The position numbers were made by a program, and so were the translations under genes. A stretch of DNA of 64,000 nt from Shinisaurus crocodilurus (Eukaryota; Chordata; Lepidosauria; Squamata; Shinisauridae), in the NCBI GenBank assembly GCA_021292165.1, contig JAHFWL010000175.1, positions 744,001-808,000 of the forward strand, read 5' to 3'. This document shows, piece after piece, positions 32,801 through 45,987 of this stretch (positions are counted from its first letter, which is position 1; each line of letters starts with the position of its first letter). Under the pieces are notes generated by a model. The model worked only from the letters and a program-made list of their open reading frames with translations, ran no database searches and was not told the DNA's origin.

Positions 32801-33906
32801 GATGTTAACCATTCATATGTTAACCTCTTATTCTTCCCCAGTACAGTAATTTTAGTTTCAGTGTTCGCCTGTGAGTTTTAGTTGTGTCACTACAAACTGA
32901 CTGTATTCTACAAATCAGTCAATAAATGGCTTGGATATTCATTTTTATGAGGTCAACAGGAACAGATATTTTGTGTAATTTAACCACTGTTGTTCTTTTT
33001 GAGTTGAGGGTGCAACTACTAGTACTCAGAATATTGCCACTGTAGATGGAACTCAGCTCATGGACAGCAGTGAGTGAATTTTAAACTTGCATTTTGGTGG
33101 ATGCAATCTCCATTGAGCAAATGAATGCTTTTTAGAAGGGCATGAGGTTCAAGATTCTCTCAAAATATTCATTAATGGCTACAGTGGTTTTTAAGAGCAA
33201 ACTTTGCTGTACCTGATCTGTCCAGAGGCCTGTATCGATCCAAGTGACTTTATCATTATCCGTTCAAAATATAAGGCTTCAGAATTCTTGGGGTCTTTAT
33301 TCTCTGCCTCTTTGCTGTGCATAAGGTGACTAACAGCAATAAACTCAAGCAATGGAAACTCACATTCTCAGTAGAGAAGATCCTGCACATTATGCTTGTC
33401 TTGATCTCCTTTATTGAGGGGACTCAAAGGACAACCATACACATAGTAGACCTTGAAACTTAGTGTGCAGGTGGGGAACTGTTGTATAGGGAGAAGCATT
33501 CTTTGAGATCTTGGACTGTGAAGGGCTTCAAAGGTAAGATTGAGAAGCCATTGCAGTTGGACCTGATGGCAGAATAATTGATATAACACCAGTTGAATAT
33601 GCTCTTTCTCCTGTGAGATGGGATTCCACTGCAGAAAAAATTTAAACAAGAAAACTGTCATTGCAGTAATCAAATGTTTTCATTTTCTACATGTCCCTAA
33701 CTAACTTGGCATGGACATGTTGCCAACCATTAATTGGTTCAGTTTAACCTCCTTGCTTTCTCTGTGTCAGTCCTCTTTAATTTCTTCTCTTTTAAGGTCA
33801 TGTCCGTTTTGCTAATCATTCAGTTGCCTTATTCTGCATCTTCTAACCGATGTTACAATGAAGCAACCAAGAACACAGTACTTAAGGTGGCTGTCAGTAT
33901 TGATTG
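32801..33906. other. Intron sequence; possible old L2-like remnant at 33480-33690
   Basis: The stretch near 33500 (ggactgtgaagggcttcaaa) recalls the antisense 3' part of L2 copies such as that at 54260. The similarity is weak, and nothing else is recognised. Confidence 0.3.
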
Positions 33907-34290
33907 CAGGAGTCCCCAATCCTTTTGGGTTGGTGGGCACACTGGAATTTTAAGAGATTGCCGTGGGCGCTCTTACAAAATGACTGCCATGGGAGGGCTT
34001 CCCATTCATAAAAATGACTGCCAGTGAGCATAGTGAGCACAAAACACCCATTTCCCAGAAGGCAAACTGGTGACACTAAAAGGAAAGTAACTTTCCCAAA
34101 ACACAAAACCACTCTTTTGAATCCAAATAAAGATGGAGCTGGAGGGGCAGCACTTTCCTTTGCAGAATGCCAGCCACTCAGTTTTATTTTGTTTTATTTT
34201 TTTTAAACACCTTAACTAAAATTAAAATCAGGAAGGGCAGGGAGCCTGATGGGTGCCAAGAGAGATGTCTGCAGGCACACTGGTGCCACT
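33907..34290. mobile_element. Probable hAT-like non-autonomous element
   Basis: The left end CAGGAGTCCCCAATCCTTTT and the phrase ggtgggcaca match a widespread hAT family. The right end (ctgcaggcacactggtgcca) lacks a clean terminal repeat, so the limits are uncertain. Confidence 0.45.
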
Positions 34291-34515
34291 ATAATTATAT
34301 TGTTGTATTATTTGCCCTTTTCCTTCATAGTTCCTAGGATTGTTTTCTTTTCATTTGTATAACTGAAATCCAGCAAGAGAATTTTCATAATCCAAGATCT
34401 CTTCATATCAGTAGGGTACTGTGGTCATTTAATCTTAGTATGTAACTTAGGTCAACATTGTTCAATGAATCTATATTTATAATCCATTGCATTTTAGGTA
34501 TGGCAATGACCCTCT

Positions 34516-34535
34516 ACCCTTGCAAAAAAAAAAAA
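34516..34535. repeat. Poly(A) run
   Basis: A homopolymer of about 18 A, with no SINE or processed-gene body directly upstream. Confidence 0.9.
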
Positions 34536-34743
34536 AAAAAGTCCTACCGCCAGCCCACTCATCTCCACTTCTCACCATATACCCAAAATACCCTGCTTTA
34601 TAATACATGTAATGTCTCCTCCTTCCCTCTGACCAGCTCTTCCACCCAAGGTAGGGAACCCCACTTGATACCAATATTTTAAGATTGCTATTTTCCTTGA
34701 GGTAAAATTTTGTCCAGGGAACAATAGCAAGGATACTTTCATT

Positions 34744-34762
34744 CATCATGATCATGATCATG

Positions 34763-34808
<46 letters not shown>
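34744..34808. repeat. (ATC)n microsatellite at the L2 3' end
   Basis: Three gatcat units, then about 15 cat/atc triplets. It adjoins the 3' end of the antisense L2 and may have grown from the L2 tail repeat. The poly-Asp and poly-Met frames across it are artefacts. Confidence 0.92.
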
Positions 34809-34809
<1 letters not shown>

Positions 34810-37800
34810 CAGTATTTGTATACCGATCCACAGCAAGCAGATTCCAGAGCGGTGAACAATAAAAAGATAAAAACAGATAAAAGAAACAAAAATAATACAT
34901 TGAAAACAAACTAAAATTACATTGGTGGTTGAAGAGCACAGAAGGCTTCCCGGAACAAGGAGGTCTTCAGCAGGCGCCGAAAGCAGCACAATGTCGGAGC
35001 CTTCTGGACCTCCAGAGGCAGGGAGTTCCACAGAAATTGAGCTGCCACACTGAAGGCCCTTCTCCTTAGGGATGTGGCCTCGATCGGGTGGTGGAATTCC
35101 AGCGAGCTCACCGGGCTCGACCACCCCGAGCTCTGCTCACGTTACCTGCTTCCAAATTCCCAGCGCTACGTTGTTTACATAGAAAATGGCGTAAGATACA
35201 TTAAAAACAGCCATGATTTGTGCAAGTTACCCAAATCATGGCTGCTTTTAATGTATCTTACGCTATTTTCTATGTAAACAACATAGCGCCGGGAACCCGG
35301 AAGTTCGGCGAGTGCCTCGGCTGGCACTCAATTTCAGCCTGGCTTGGTAGGTGCAGCAGCAGCAGCACTCACCAAGCATGCTGCGAGTCAGGTGGTGGGC
35401 GGATCACCCACCCCTACTTATCCTGGTGGACTCCAATCAGGCCAAAGGTCCATGAGGAACTACCAGAAGCATGCCATCTGATGACCTCAGTGACCAGGCA
35501 GGTTGGTATGGGAGGAGGTGCTCTCTCAATTTGGTCCCCCAAATTGTTTCGGGCTTTGTACACAAGTACCAGAACCTTAAACCTGACCCAGTAGCAAATA
35601 GGTAGTCAGTGCAGTTCCTTCAGCAAAGGAGTTGCATGCTGAAAAGGGTCAGCTCCCGACAATAGCCGAGCTACTGCATTCTGCACTAGCTCCAGCTTCC
35701 GGAGCAACCTTAAGGGCAGCCCCACATAGAGCACATTGCAGTAATCCACTCTTGAGGTTATCACTGTGGTCAAGGTATCCCTGTCCAGGAAACTCCACTT
35801 GGGACTCTAGTGACAATGATGGATCTAGGAGTACCCCCAGACGACGAACACAATCTTTCAAAGGGAGTGCAACCCCATCTAGAACCTTGCAATGAGCCTA
35901 TCTCCTGGACTTGGGAACCACTCACCCACAGGGCTTCCGCCTTGCCAGGATTCAGCCTCAGTTTATTGGCCCTCATCCAGCCGAGTTCAGGCACTGATCC
36001 AGGACTTTCACAGCCTCTCCTGATTCAGTTGTCAGAGGGATATAGAGCTGTGTGTCATCAGCATACTGATGGCACTTGGCTCCAAACCCCCTAATGACTG
36101 CTCCCAGCAGCTTCATATAGATGTTAAACAACATTGGGGACAAGATGGTTCCCTGCGGAACCCCATAGTGCAATTGCCAAGGGTCCGAGGAATAGTCACC
36201 CAATCTTACTCTCTGAAATCGACCGCGCAGGTAGGACCAAAACCACTGTAACACAATGCCTCCAATGCCCAACCTGCGGAGTCGATCAAGGAGGATACCA
36301 TGGTCAATGGTATCGAAAGCCGCTGAGAGATCAAGTAGAATTAACAGAGTTTCATTCCCACTATCCTTCACTCAATAAAGGCCATCCATCAGGGCAACCA
36401 AGGCTGATTCAGTCCCATAACTAGGTTGAAACCCAGACTGGAATGGGTCTAGATAATCAGTATCCTCCAAGAGTGCCTGCAGTTGCTTCACCATGACCCT
36501 CTCAAGAACCTCCCCTAAGAAAGGGGTATTTGCAGCTGGGCAATAGTTATCGAATACCATTGGGTCCAGAGTGGGGTTTTTCAGGAGTGGTCACACTACT
36601 GCCTCCTTAAGGACAGCAGGATGTGCCCTTCATGTAGAGATGCATTTACCACTCCCTGGACCCACCCAGCCAACCCCCCCAGCTAGCTTTTATAAGCCAG
36701 GAGGGGCAAGGATCAAGAGGGCATGTGGTCGGTCCCATGGCTGCAAGCATCTTGTCCACATCATCAGGCCTCAGCAACTGAAATTGATCCCCAGAAATTG
36801 GGGAGATGGTGGCATCAGATACCTTGACTGGAGCTGCGCTAACGACAGCGTCAAAGTTATAATAGCGTCAAAGACAAGCTATTTGGTCCTCAAAGGGCAA
36901 TGCAAAAAGGTCACAGTGGGACTTTGAGGGGGCCAGGGCCCCATTCACTGGGGAGAATGTTAACAGCCCCCCGGACCACCTGAAAGAGCTCCACTGGCTG
37001 GCTATTTGAGGATGCAATGGAGGCAGTAAAGTAACACTTTACTGCGCAATAGGAACTATTATGCGCTCTAGAGCGTGCTCGGTCATCTTCGCTTCGAGTC
37101 TTACACCATTTGCACTGTAACTGATGTCCAGCCTGTTTAATCAACCGCAGTTCCCCAGTATACCAAGGAGCAGGGTGGGCTCTACAGAGCTAGAGAGAGC
37201 ACTTGGGAGTGATAGAGTCAATGCCCTATCTCACCATTCCACAGTGAGACCAAGGCCTCGGCCAGATCACCAGCTCTATCCACTGGAAAATCTCCAAGAG
37301 CATTCAGAAATCCTTTGGATTCCATCAGTCTCCTGGGGCGGACCATCCAAATGGGTCCCCCACCCCTGCAGGTGGAAAGTAATGCCATGAGTTCAAACCT
37401 CACCAGGAAATGGTCTGACCATGACAATGGGGTTACTTGGAACTACCCTGCCAATTTCCAGACTACCCATCTCAGCCTGGAGCAAAGACCAAGTCAAGGA
37501 TATGCCCCACTTCATGTATTGGGCTGATGACAAACTGAGACAGCCCCATGGATGTCATGGAGGCCATGAAGTCCCAAGCTGGAGCTCCAGAAGCAGACTC
37601 AGCATGGAAATTAAAGTCACCCAGGACCACCTTCCTGAGTTCCTCCAACACCACAACCTAGACCACCTCTGCCAGCTCAGTAAGGGAGGATGCTGGGCAG
37701 CAGGGTGGGCGGTACACCAGCAGCATCCCCAATCTGTCTCTGTGGCCCAACACCAAGTGCAACCCCTCAAGGCCCACTCCAAGGTGGAGTGGAGTGGCTT

Positions 37801-38023
37801 CCATAGAGATGGAGCCTTTGTGAATCACAGCAACTCCACCACCACCCTGGCCCGCCACCCTATGCTGGTGCTGCACCAAGTACCCTGATGGTCAGAACTG
37901 AGTCAGGTCTGGTCCACCCAGCTCAACCACCCAAGTCTCAGTAATACATGCCAGATCGGCCTTCTCATCCACGATTAAATCATGAATGAGTGCAGTTTTA
38001 TTGCGGAAATGGCAGTCTCTATT
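34809..38023 (-). mobile_element. L2 LINE, antisense, about 2.9 kb without the nested element
   Basis: Minus-strand pieces from right to left follow the ORF2 order. Endonuclease: KTALIHDLIVDEKADLACIT at about 37.97 kb, GGGVAVIHKG, LLVYRPP, VVLGDFNFHAESA, GHILDLVFAPG. RT: FQPSYGTESALVAL, LLDLSAAFDTIDHGILLDRL, GVPQGTILSPMLFN, and the catalytic HQYADDTQLYIPL at about 36.05 kb. Frameshifts and stops abound. The copy starts inside the endonuclease and is split by a hAT MITE at 35067-35416. Confidence 0.9.
35067..35416. mobile_element. hAT MITE with hairpin core nested in L2
   Basis: It is flanked by CTTCTCCT (35059-35066) and CTTATCCT (35417-35424). The ends are TAGGGATGTGG and the inverse TAGGGGTGGGTG. 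The core is an inverted repeat of about 65 bp per arm (ttgtttacatagaaaat, cgtaagatacattaaaa). Same family as 16034-16442. Confidence 0.88.
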
Positions 38024-38333
38024 TACAAGATCATTTTTTGATGTACACATTTTTGAGCTAGTGTGCTTTAGCTTTTCTTTTCTTTTCTTTTCTTGGCCAG
38101 CATACTTAGTGGGCTGGTTCGCACGTCATGGTAAGACCTTGAGAATAAGCCACCATGGGTTGCTTATTTGATCACTAACCCATAATGGTGCCGACAGCTT
38201 CTCTGAGGCTTGTCATACCTTGTTTCTAACTTACTCCTCCCACTCACTCCCTGCACATATCCCAGGGGCCTTTGTGGCACAACTGCTCTATACTCCTGCT
38301 ATGAAGAGATTCTCCCCATGCACACCTTTCTTA
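38024..38333. other. Spacer with (TTTTC)n and a possible MITE end
   Basis: A TTTTC repeat is at about 38072-38095. The phrase ggctggttcgcacgtcatgg near 38112 resembles the ends of the palindromic elements at 39416 and 40686. Confidence 0.45.
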
Positions 38334-39041
38334 GAATCATAGAAAAGTAGAGTTGGAAGGGGCCTACAAGGCCATCGAGTCCAACCCCATGCTCAATGCA
38401 GGAATCCAGGTCAAAGCATCCCCGACAGATGGCTGTCCAGCCGCACCTTGAATGCCTCCAGAGTGGGAGAGCCCACCACCTCCCTAGGTAGTTGATTCCA
38501 TTGTCTTATTGCTCTGACAGTCAGGAAATTTTTCCTGATGTTTAGGTGGAATCTAGGTTCCTGTAACTTGAGCCCATTATTCCGTGTCTTGCAAACTGGG
38601 ATGATCGAGAAGAGATCCTGGCCCTCCTCTGTGTGACATCCCTTCAAGTACTGGAAGAGTGCGATCATATCTCCCCTCAGTCTCCTCTTCTGAAGGCTAA
38701 ACATGCCCAGTTCTTTCAGTCTCTCCTCACAGGGCCTTGTTTCCAGTCCCTTTATCATCCTTGTTGCTCTCCTCTGAACCCTCTCCAGTTTGTCTATGTC
38801 CTTCTTAAAGTGTGGTGCCCAGAACTGGACGCAGTACTCAAGATGAGGCCTAACCACCAGTGCTGAGTAAAGGGGAATTATCACTTCACGCGATTTGGAA
38901 GCTATGCTTCTATTAATGCAGCCCAAAATTGCATTTGCCTTCTTTGCAGCCACATCACATTGCTGGCTCATATTCAGTTTGTGATCTACCACAATTCCAA
39001 GATCCTTCTCACTTGTAGTATTGTTGAGCCAAGTGTCCCCC
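38334..39041 (-). mobile_element. CR1 3' part, antisense, 5'-truncated
   Basis: The minus strand is open for over 200 codons (39064 to 38411), encoding the ORF2 C-terminal domain (motifs EKDLGIVVDHKLNMSQQCD, HLEYCVQFWAPHFKKDIDK). There is one extra valine codon versus other copies (LVVRPHLEYC). Similarity ends at gtgtcccc near 39041. Confidence 0.93.
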
Positions 39042-39415
39042 TCGTGAAGCACCTGCGTTGTCATATATATGCCATAATTTCAGAGTGGAGCAGCAGGGCT
39101 TACCTTACTTTTTAGGATGAGGTGGCTGAGTGTTTTATTTATTTTCTTTAAGTCACTTAAAAAAAAAAAAAGACTCCTTGGCTGCTCCTCACAGCCTGTT
39201 CCTCTTCCTAGCACAGCTATGCCTGTGCATGTGCTTCCCAGAGGTAAATCAATCACATATACATGCATTGCTGTGTTAACTCAGCTCAAAAGGGGATTAA
39301 GTCAGTCACTATCAAATGAAGCACCAAGCTGGAAGAAGAGGGGTGGAGGGCAGTGCAAGGAGCAGTCAGGTTTTTCGCTGCTCTTGCTTTGAGTAGCCCT
39401 TTCAAACAAGCTATG
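39042..39415. other. Unassigned spacer
   Basis: Contains a poly(A) run at about 39159-39171; nothing else recognised. Confidence 0.35.
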
Positions 39416-39601
39416 CAGATCTGGTTCAGATGTCACAACAAGCCACCCTGAACAACCCAAGAACAAGCCATGGATTCTCAGGGTGGCTTCTTCGTGAAAA
39501 ATAAGCCATCTTGCAGAAACTGCACTGGGTTTGGATGTCACAAAACCCCGCCATGGGTGATTACACATGACGGGTTGTTGTGTCAGCTAACCAGGTCTCT
39601 G
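39416..39601. mobile_element. Palindromic MITE
   Basis: The left end cagatctggttcagatgtca with caacaagccacc pairs with ggcgggttgttgtgtcagctaaccaggtctctg at the right. No target duplication is clear. Confidence 0.6.
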
Positions 39602-40685
39602 GGCGATTTCTGGGGTTACTGGGTCACAAGGGAAACTCCACACACACACATCAGATTCCCAAAGAGAGATAAGCTTCTGAGCCCTTAAAACAAGGGAATG
39701 CGTTCACAAACCTAAAAAAATATATTTTAGGGGTCTTGCACAAGTACCACAAGACCACTGGAGGACTGCAAGACCACCTGTCTGCTATTGAGCCCAGCAT
39801 AACCATATCCCCCTCTTATCAATGCCCTTGTCAATTTCATCCTCCACCTTGTGCTTTCCAAGAGAAACTCTCCCCCCTCCCCCACATCAGATCACAAAAA
39901 GGAAATAATTTTCAGAGCCCTCATGAACACAGGAATGTGGTCTCAAATTTATATCGGGGCGGGGGGAAGACCACCTGTCCGCTATTTAGCGAAGTTTACC
40001 AATATCCCCCTCTTGTCAATTTCCTTGTCAATTTTATCCTCCACTTAGGCTTTCCCCTCAATAGCGAACAGCTTTTTTTTTTAAGGCATTCATGTTCTAC
40101 TGAAGTAATAACACCTGCCCCTTATGCTCCTTCTCTCCTGCAGCCACCACCCACTTTCTGCTCCCCACCACACACACTTTGTGCTTCTCACTTCCCTTCA
40201 CTGGTCTCCGTTGCTAGCTGTCAGATGTACATGAGGGTTACAGAGCAGTGAGTGGGATCACTAAACATACACAAATTTCAAGGCAGAACAGGGATTGAGT
40301 GGGTAAAGATACACAAATTTCAATGGAAACGAGTGAGGCAGATCGCTAAAAATACGCAAATTTCATGGCAGAGCAGTAAAACGGAGGGGGAAATTGCAAA
40401 ATTCCTAGCAGCGGACATTCACTCCTGCACACTTGCACAGGACCAAAAATAGATACCGGTACTTTCTTTAAAATGCTAACACATTTGGGACACTCTCTGA
40501 TGTCCTTTCTTCAAGATTTCTAGGGAGCGGGAATTAAAAATCCATCTGGAGGTGGAGGGCGCTGAGAAAGGATGAGAGGGAATGGCGGAGGCACTAGTGA
40601 GATTGCGAGGAGTGGCAGGGGTTTTCAGTGCTCTTGCACTGATAGAGAGGCGGCTCTCTATCTGTTCCCAACAGCCCACAATAAA
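39602..40685. other. Spacer with a diverged tandem duplication
   Basis: Two diverged copies (about 39640-39852 and 39885-40060) share cacatcagat, gaccacctgtc, catatccccctctt and tttcatcctccac. The function is unknown. It may be the interior of one larger transposon ending in the two palindromic segments. Confidence 0.5.
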
Positions 40686-40904
40686 ATTGCCCGGCCAGGT
40701 TTGGACATCACAACAGGCCACCCTGATAAGAAGCCACCCTAAAAACCCTACTATGAGCCTTGGGTTCTCAGGGTGGTTTCTTTGTGAAAAACAAACCACG
40801 CCAGAAAAACTGCTCTGGGTTCAGGCGTCACGCTAAGCAACCCTGCAACCACCAACAATAACAAGCCACTGTGGCTTAGCGTGACATGTGAACCAGGTCT
40901 GTGT
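40686..40904. mobile_element. Palindromic MITE, relative of 39416-39601
   Basis: It shares caggtttggacatcacaaca and gttctcagggtggtttcttt with the first copy. It closes with gcttagcgtgacatgtgaac then caggtctg, the inverse of a typical CAGACCTGGTTCACATGTCA end. Confidence 0.6.
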
Positions 40905-43130
40905 GTCAGTGCCTTGGGTGAAAGCATTCCATCTGGACTTGTTGTCCTGTGCGCCTGGTTGCTTTACTCCTCCTGAGCAGAAGTATTTGTTGCAGCAGAT
41001 GGACTGCTGAGTGAATCAACAAGTTAACATACTAGAAAGTAACTCAAACTAGATTTTGAAAAAAGAAGCAAATACATTACTTAGCCATCTCAACTCCTTA
41101 TATTTCTCCACAAAGATGTAGTCAGTTACACAATTGTAGTTGTGATCTATTAGTGCCCATAGTGTCTCTCTGAAAATTACCATCTATTCAGTGTCAAAAA
41201 GAGAGAATATGTTAAGCTGCAATACCACTGAACTTCAGCTACTTCATTCACTGTCTTATAGGAGACATAACAGTGGACTGTAACAGTACACTTCTGAAAC
41301 AGGAGGGCAGAAATTAATAAAATCTAAACTGAATTCACAGAGATCCACTTTTAAGCAAGGCACAAAGGTCACTGGTTGGGAAACCTTCAGCATCAGTTGT
41401 CACAGTCTATCTGACATAAAAGGATTGCTGTTGAAAGGCCGTTATGTTGATGCTGAGGAGTGAAAGACAAGGGAGGAGATACTCATCTATTGTTTTAAGC
41501 CACTTCATTGCAGACTAAACAAGTTGAAAGCTTTTGTCTGCTCTTTCAATACTTGTTAACTTCACGGTCAGGAGAGGCTGCAAGTTACGCCTTCCCAGTT
41601 GGAAGGAAGAGTGTCATGGTAGCCAACAGGAAAACGGATTCTTGGAAGGACAAGTACTAGGATGTACTTTTATATTGTACACACCTGTATAACTGGAAAT
41701 CCTGGAGCAGAAAACTATAGAATAAAGATTAAGTTGTTTGAATCTGTGGGAAATCAATGAGTATGTTGCACAGTGGGAGCTCATTGGTATTTCATTAGGT
41801 ATGTTGGAGTTTATTGGTACTGTAAGAAAGCATAACAACACATTCGCAAATACTGCGGTAATGATTCCCTCTTTAAGTTGTAAGGAAATGACAACTAAGG
41901 CTATTGCTAAGGGTTCCTGGGTTTTTTAGTGGCTGTTGAACGTATTTTGTCTGCTTGCTTATTGCCTATTGGGTGCAGACATTTTGGAAATGAAGTTGTT
42001 TAATATGCCAGCAGCAAGGCCGCAAAAGGATGTATAACCTAATATTTTTCTTTGAATTCTCATTAGCTGCCATCGGAGAACTGCTGAAGTCAAAAAGCAA
42101 TTTGAGAATTTGGTGCATAAGCTACTTACTGGGGAAATGCAGAGTGGTGGGTGGGATGGGGTGGGAGTGAGGAATAGTACACCTAACAACCATTGTACAA
42201 ATCTTACAGTGGTATTATCTCTGTAACAGTCTGAATGCAAGCAACCCCTACAAACCACACAGTGTTGAAGGTCAGTTGTACGTCAGCAGAATTGGAAGAT
42301 CTGCACCACAAACTAGTCTCATGGCCTCTGGCACCCGCGTGTCTTCTGCCAGGTTGTTCTTGATGCTAGAGACACAATGCATCCCTCCCTCCCACTTCTG
42401 CAGTGTCAGGGTTTCTGCTTCCCACTGTGCAGAGACTGCCAATGTATTCACTTCATTTGCTTTTTAGATGTATTTGAGCTTTAATTTTTAGAAGTACTGT
42501 AGAATGAAAATCCTTTCAGAATCCTATCGAGTCGACTGCCCACATTTTTCAGTGGTGTTGCTTTCAAAGGAAAAATTAAAAACTTTAACCTAAAAGAAAA
42601 CACTTTGCTTCAGAGTTATGCATTCCGCATAAGGTAACAGATTCTGTGCCACACAGTGTATATAGGAGCTCACATTATTTCTATTGTGTTACTACAATGT
42701 GCTGTTTCTACTGATTAAGTGGCTGTATGTATGATGCATTTCTTATCTGATACATACGGTAATTAGTTTGTAACTTCCCTAATCAAACCTTTTCTGTTTA
42801 AGATCAAAAGTTAGGTTTGCAGAAAAGTTGTGGAATTTTTCAACAGGAAGGGAATCTTTATTGTTATGTATTTGGTATTCTTGTACCTTAATTACAGGAC
42901 AACTAGCAAAGCAGAGTAACTGCTTGTGTATGCTTGCTACTTCTGCTTGGAACAGTAGCTAGCTACCTTCACTGAGAGAAGAGTTTGTCAGGTGGAGAAA
43001 TGAGCACCTCAGCTTTTGATGCTATAATGAAGAGGAAGGTTTTGAAAATCCATCGCTATTTATTTCATGTTCCCAATAATTAAGTCTTCTGCAAAATCAG
43101 TATATTGTTACATCCTAATAATATTTATTA
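40905..43130. other. Intron-like sequence without recognised features
   Basis: No repeat family, coding exon or RNA gene was recognised in 2.2 kb, the longest quiet stretch in the right half. Confidence 0.45.
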
Positions 43131-43368
43131 GAGCCAGTGTGGCGTAGTGGTGAGAGTGTTGGGCTGGGACTCGGGAGACCCGGGTCCTATTCCCCGCTCA
43201 GCCATGAAACTCACTGGGTGACTTTGGGCCAGTCACTGACTCTCAGCCTATCCAACAGGGTTGTTGTGAGGATAAGATGGAGAGGAGGAGGAGAATTGTG
43301 TAAGCCGCCTTGGGTTCCTTGCAGGAAAAAAGTCGGGGTATAAATATAATAAATAAATAAATAAATAT
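43131..43368 (+). mobile_element. Squamate tRNA-derived SINE, well preserved
   Basis: tRNA-related head gagccagtgtggcgtagtgg with B box region gggtcctattccc, then the body (cactgggtgactttgggcca, gttgtgaggataagatgg) and an (AAAT)n tail. It is the best preserved of three copies here. Confidence 0.93.
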
Positions 43369-44780
43369 TTTCTTTAAATTGGCTGGTTGTTAGAATCAGC
43401 CAACCTTCAGTCAGTATACCTTCTATATCTTCTACCATTCCTGCCATGTTTTGAGACACTTGGCTAGCTAGCTTTTATATTTGTGTTAGTAGTGTATAAT
43501 TTCAATTCTTCTACCTTTCCGTCACACGTCTATTGTTTATAAGATGCAGCATGTATATAAAATAAATGAAGTAAATTAAAAAAAAATAACTTCAGCAGGC
43601 CATTCAGATTACCAGTCTCCCTTCCCTTTCCAAAGTAATGAAATATTTTTGTACATAGAAAATTGACCTTTTGCCTATGAGGTAATAGTTTTTCATATTG
43701 TAGCAAGGCTCATCAGATGATTAATTTAATGGCAAAGATCAGTTGATAAAAATAGTGAGCACAACTTAATTCTGTTTAATTTTTTAAGAAAGCAAGCAAA
43801 ACGAAATTGAGTTTCTCTTAAGCTGATTTCTGTTTTTTCTTAAAAGTGCCTTTCTAGTTGTCACACAGTGATGTGATCATTATCTGTCACCTCATCGCCT
43901 TGCTGCCTCAATACGCAGTTAAAAAAGGGGGGGACCAGAGAAGCTTGTGAAGTATGACTTCCTATCCCAAGACTCATTGCCTGTGATTCGTACCGCTTGA
44001 CAGTAATGATCTTATTACAGTACTCTGGACCTTGAAGAGATTTCGTGAGGAGAGTGAAAGGACGTGCCTCCATGTAATCAAGTGGCGCTGAATATTCCAC
44101 CGTTTTTGATCACATACTGATTGGGCACAGTTTTAGCCCATCTTCTAGTCAATTATGCATGGCCCCTTGTGCTCTTGTGATAGTCAGAAACATTGATAGC
44201 GGTTGTCTGGGGTTTGGCAGCCAGCCAACGGTTTGAAGTGCCTTACGCATAGTCATTCCAGGATAAGTGCTTTTTAGTTGGAATTGATTACCTTTCTTTA
44301 GGTTTTGCTTAATAGCAAAACTGCATTGGAGAGGGCTTCAGGTGAAAAATGGACATATTAGCCATTTAGAGTATCTGAACTCCTAGTCAATTTTTTAGCC
44401 TTCCCTTGTTTCTATCTAATTTATATTTAATGACGTAATGTTTAATAATATTTAGGATATTCCTTTTCAGTTGCTGCCAAATATACAAGTTGAAAATTAG
44501 AGTTCCAGTTTTCTAAATTACTAAAAGATTTGCTGGTATCAGCTGAGATGACCTCTTGATTTTCTAATCCTATAATAACAGGATTTGAAATTGTTGCTTT
44601 AGAGTTCTCCTGATATTCTTGTTGTGGGATTTCTGTCATATAAATGCCATGTCCTCTGTGTTGTCCACAATAAAAAATAAGGCATATTCCTTGTTTAGAA
44701 CCTGGCTTTCATCTTTCTCAAATGATACAGTAATAAGGTTACAGAAACCCAGCACCAATTATTTTAAAGAAATAAAACAA
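43369..44780. other. Intron-like sequence without recognised features
   Basis: AT-rich. The short GC-balanced stretch 43861-44100 is open on the minus strand for 79 codons but matches no family I recognise. Confidence 0.4.
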
Positions 44781-45400
44781 CCTTAGAGTGAATCTGTTCC
44801 TTAATTCAGTCAGTATTAGAATCCGGTGTTTGGGGAACAATCCAGCTCTTGGCAACTGTCCCATGGGGTTGCCCAGAGCTCTATTTTGTCTATTATTTTA
44901 TCTTATAATTAAGATGTATTCCACTGCACTTCTGCTGGAAGAATATGATGTCGTCAATACTGATGATATCCAGTTCTGCTTTTCCATTTTGCATCTGATC
45001 AGGGATGGTAGACTGATTGAGGATGAATAAACTGAATCCAGATAAGACTGAAGTTGTGATAGGGACTCTAGGTGAGCCTGAATATATTTCCCAGGAAGAT
45101 CAGATATACCACTTGAGATAGGTACTGTATCTAGCACTTATCCTAAACAATGGTAGTTAGGACTCTTTTTTCAAATCGATGACTTCTGAAGTCCTCTCAT
45201 TCTTGGAGAGCAGGGAAGTTGCCATTGTCATTTGTGCTTGAGTAACTTCCAGGTATGATGAATATGATGTGGGACTGCCTTTTGAAGGCTATCTGGAAAA
45301 AAACAGTTCTCTAGAAATCTGTGGTAGTGGTGTGGATCTTCAAGAACCTCTCCTTAAATGATATGATCCACAGGTAGCCTTGCTCCATATATCATCGCCC
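44781..45400 (+). mobile_element. Ancient L2-like RT remnant, sense
   Basis: Translation gives a decayed RT core: a SILSPML-like block near 44880, DDIQFCFSILH in place of ADDTQLY near 44960, then MNKLNPDKTEVVIGT near 45026-45067. It is much more diverged than the other L2 copies. Confidence 0.65.
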
Positions 45401-45734
45401 CCATAAGGGGAGATTCTCCCCAAGGAGGACCAGCAGAGCACTACATTGCCTATTTTCATGCACATTCTTTTCCCCCAGTACTCTTTATGTTAATTTTTTA
45501 AAATCACATAGTTTCTTTCTCTCTCTTTCTGGAAAAGTGTTATTGTATGGAGAAATGTAGCATATTTCTAAAGAAGAAAATATAGCTTACACACTCAATA
45601 TGTAGAACACACAGCAAGGCAATCTTTTAGTAAGCAACTACTCAATGAAGTTACCAAATATAAAACAAAAGAAAAGAAATGTACTGTAATACTGAATAAA
45701 TTATGTTTCCCAGCCTTGAAAGATTTAACTCTTA

Positions 45735-45987
45735 TTTTTATTTATTTATTTATTTATTATATTTACACCCCGCCTTTTTTCCTGCAAGGAACCCAACCAA
45801 GGCAGCTTATATAATCCTCCTCCTCCTCTCCATTTTATCCTCACAACAACCCTGTGAGGTAGGTTAGGCTGAGAGTCTGTGACTGGCCCAAAGTCACCCA
45901 GTGGGTTTCATGGCTGAGTGGGGAATAGAACCCGGATCTCCCGAGTCCCAGTCCAACACTCTCACCACTACGCCACACTGGCTCTTC
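45735..45987 (-). mobile_element. Squamate tRNA-derived SINE, antisense
   Basis: A (TTTA)n tail at the left, body complement (ctcacaacaaccctgtgagg), and tRNA head complement ending ccactacgccacactggctc. Full length. Confidence 0.93.

Noticed and set aside
33019..33077. Possible small exon after ttgttctttttgagttgag and before gtgagt
   Set aside because: The downstream gtgagt looks like a donor, but the acceptor side is weak and the short peptide matches no AGAP1 segment I know.
34739..34939. Open frames with long poly-Asp or poly-Met runs
   Set aside because: They are translations of the (ATC)n microsatellite at 34744-34808.
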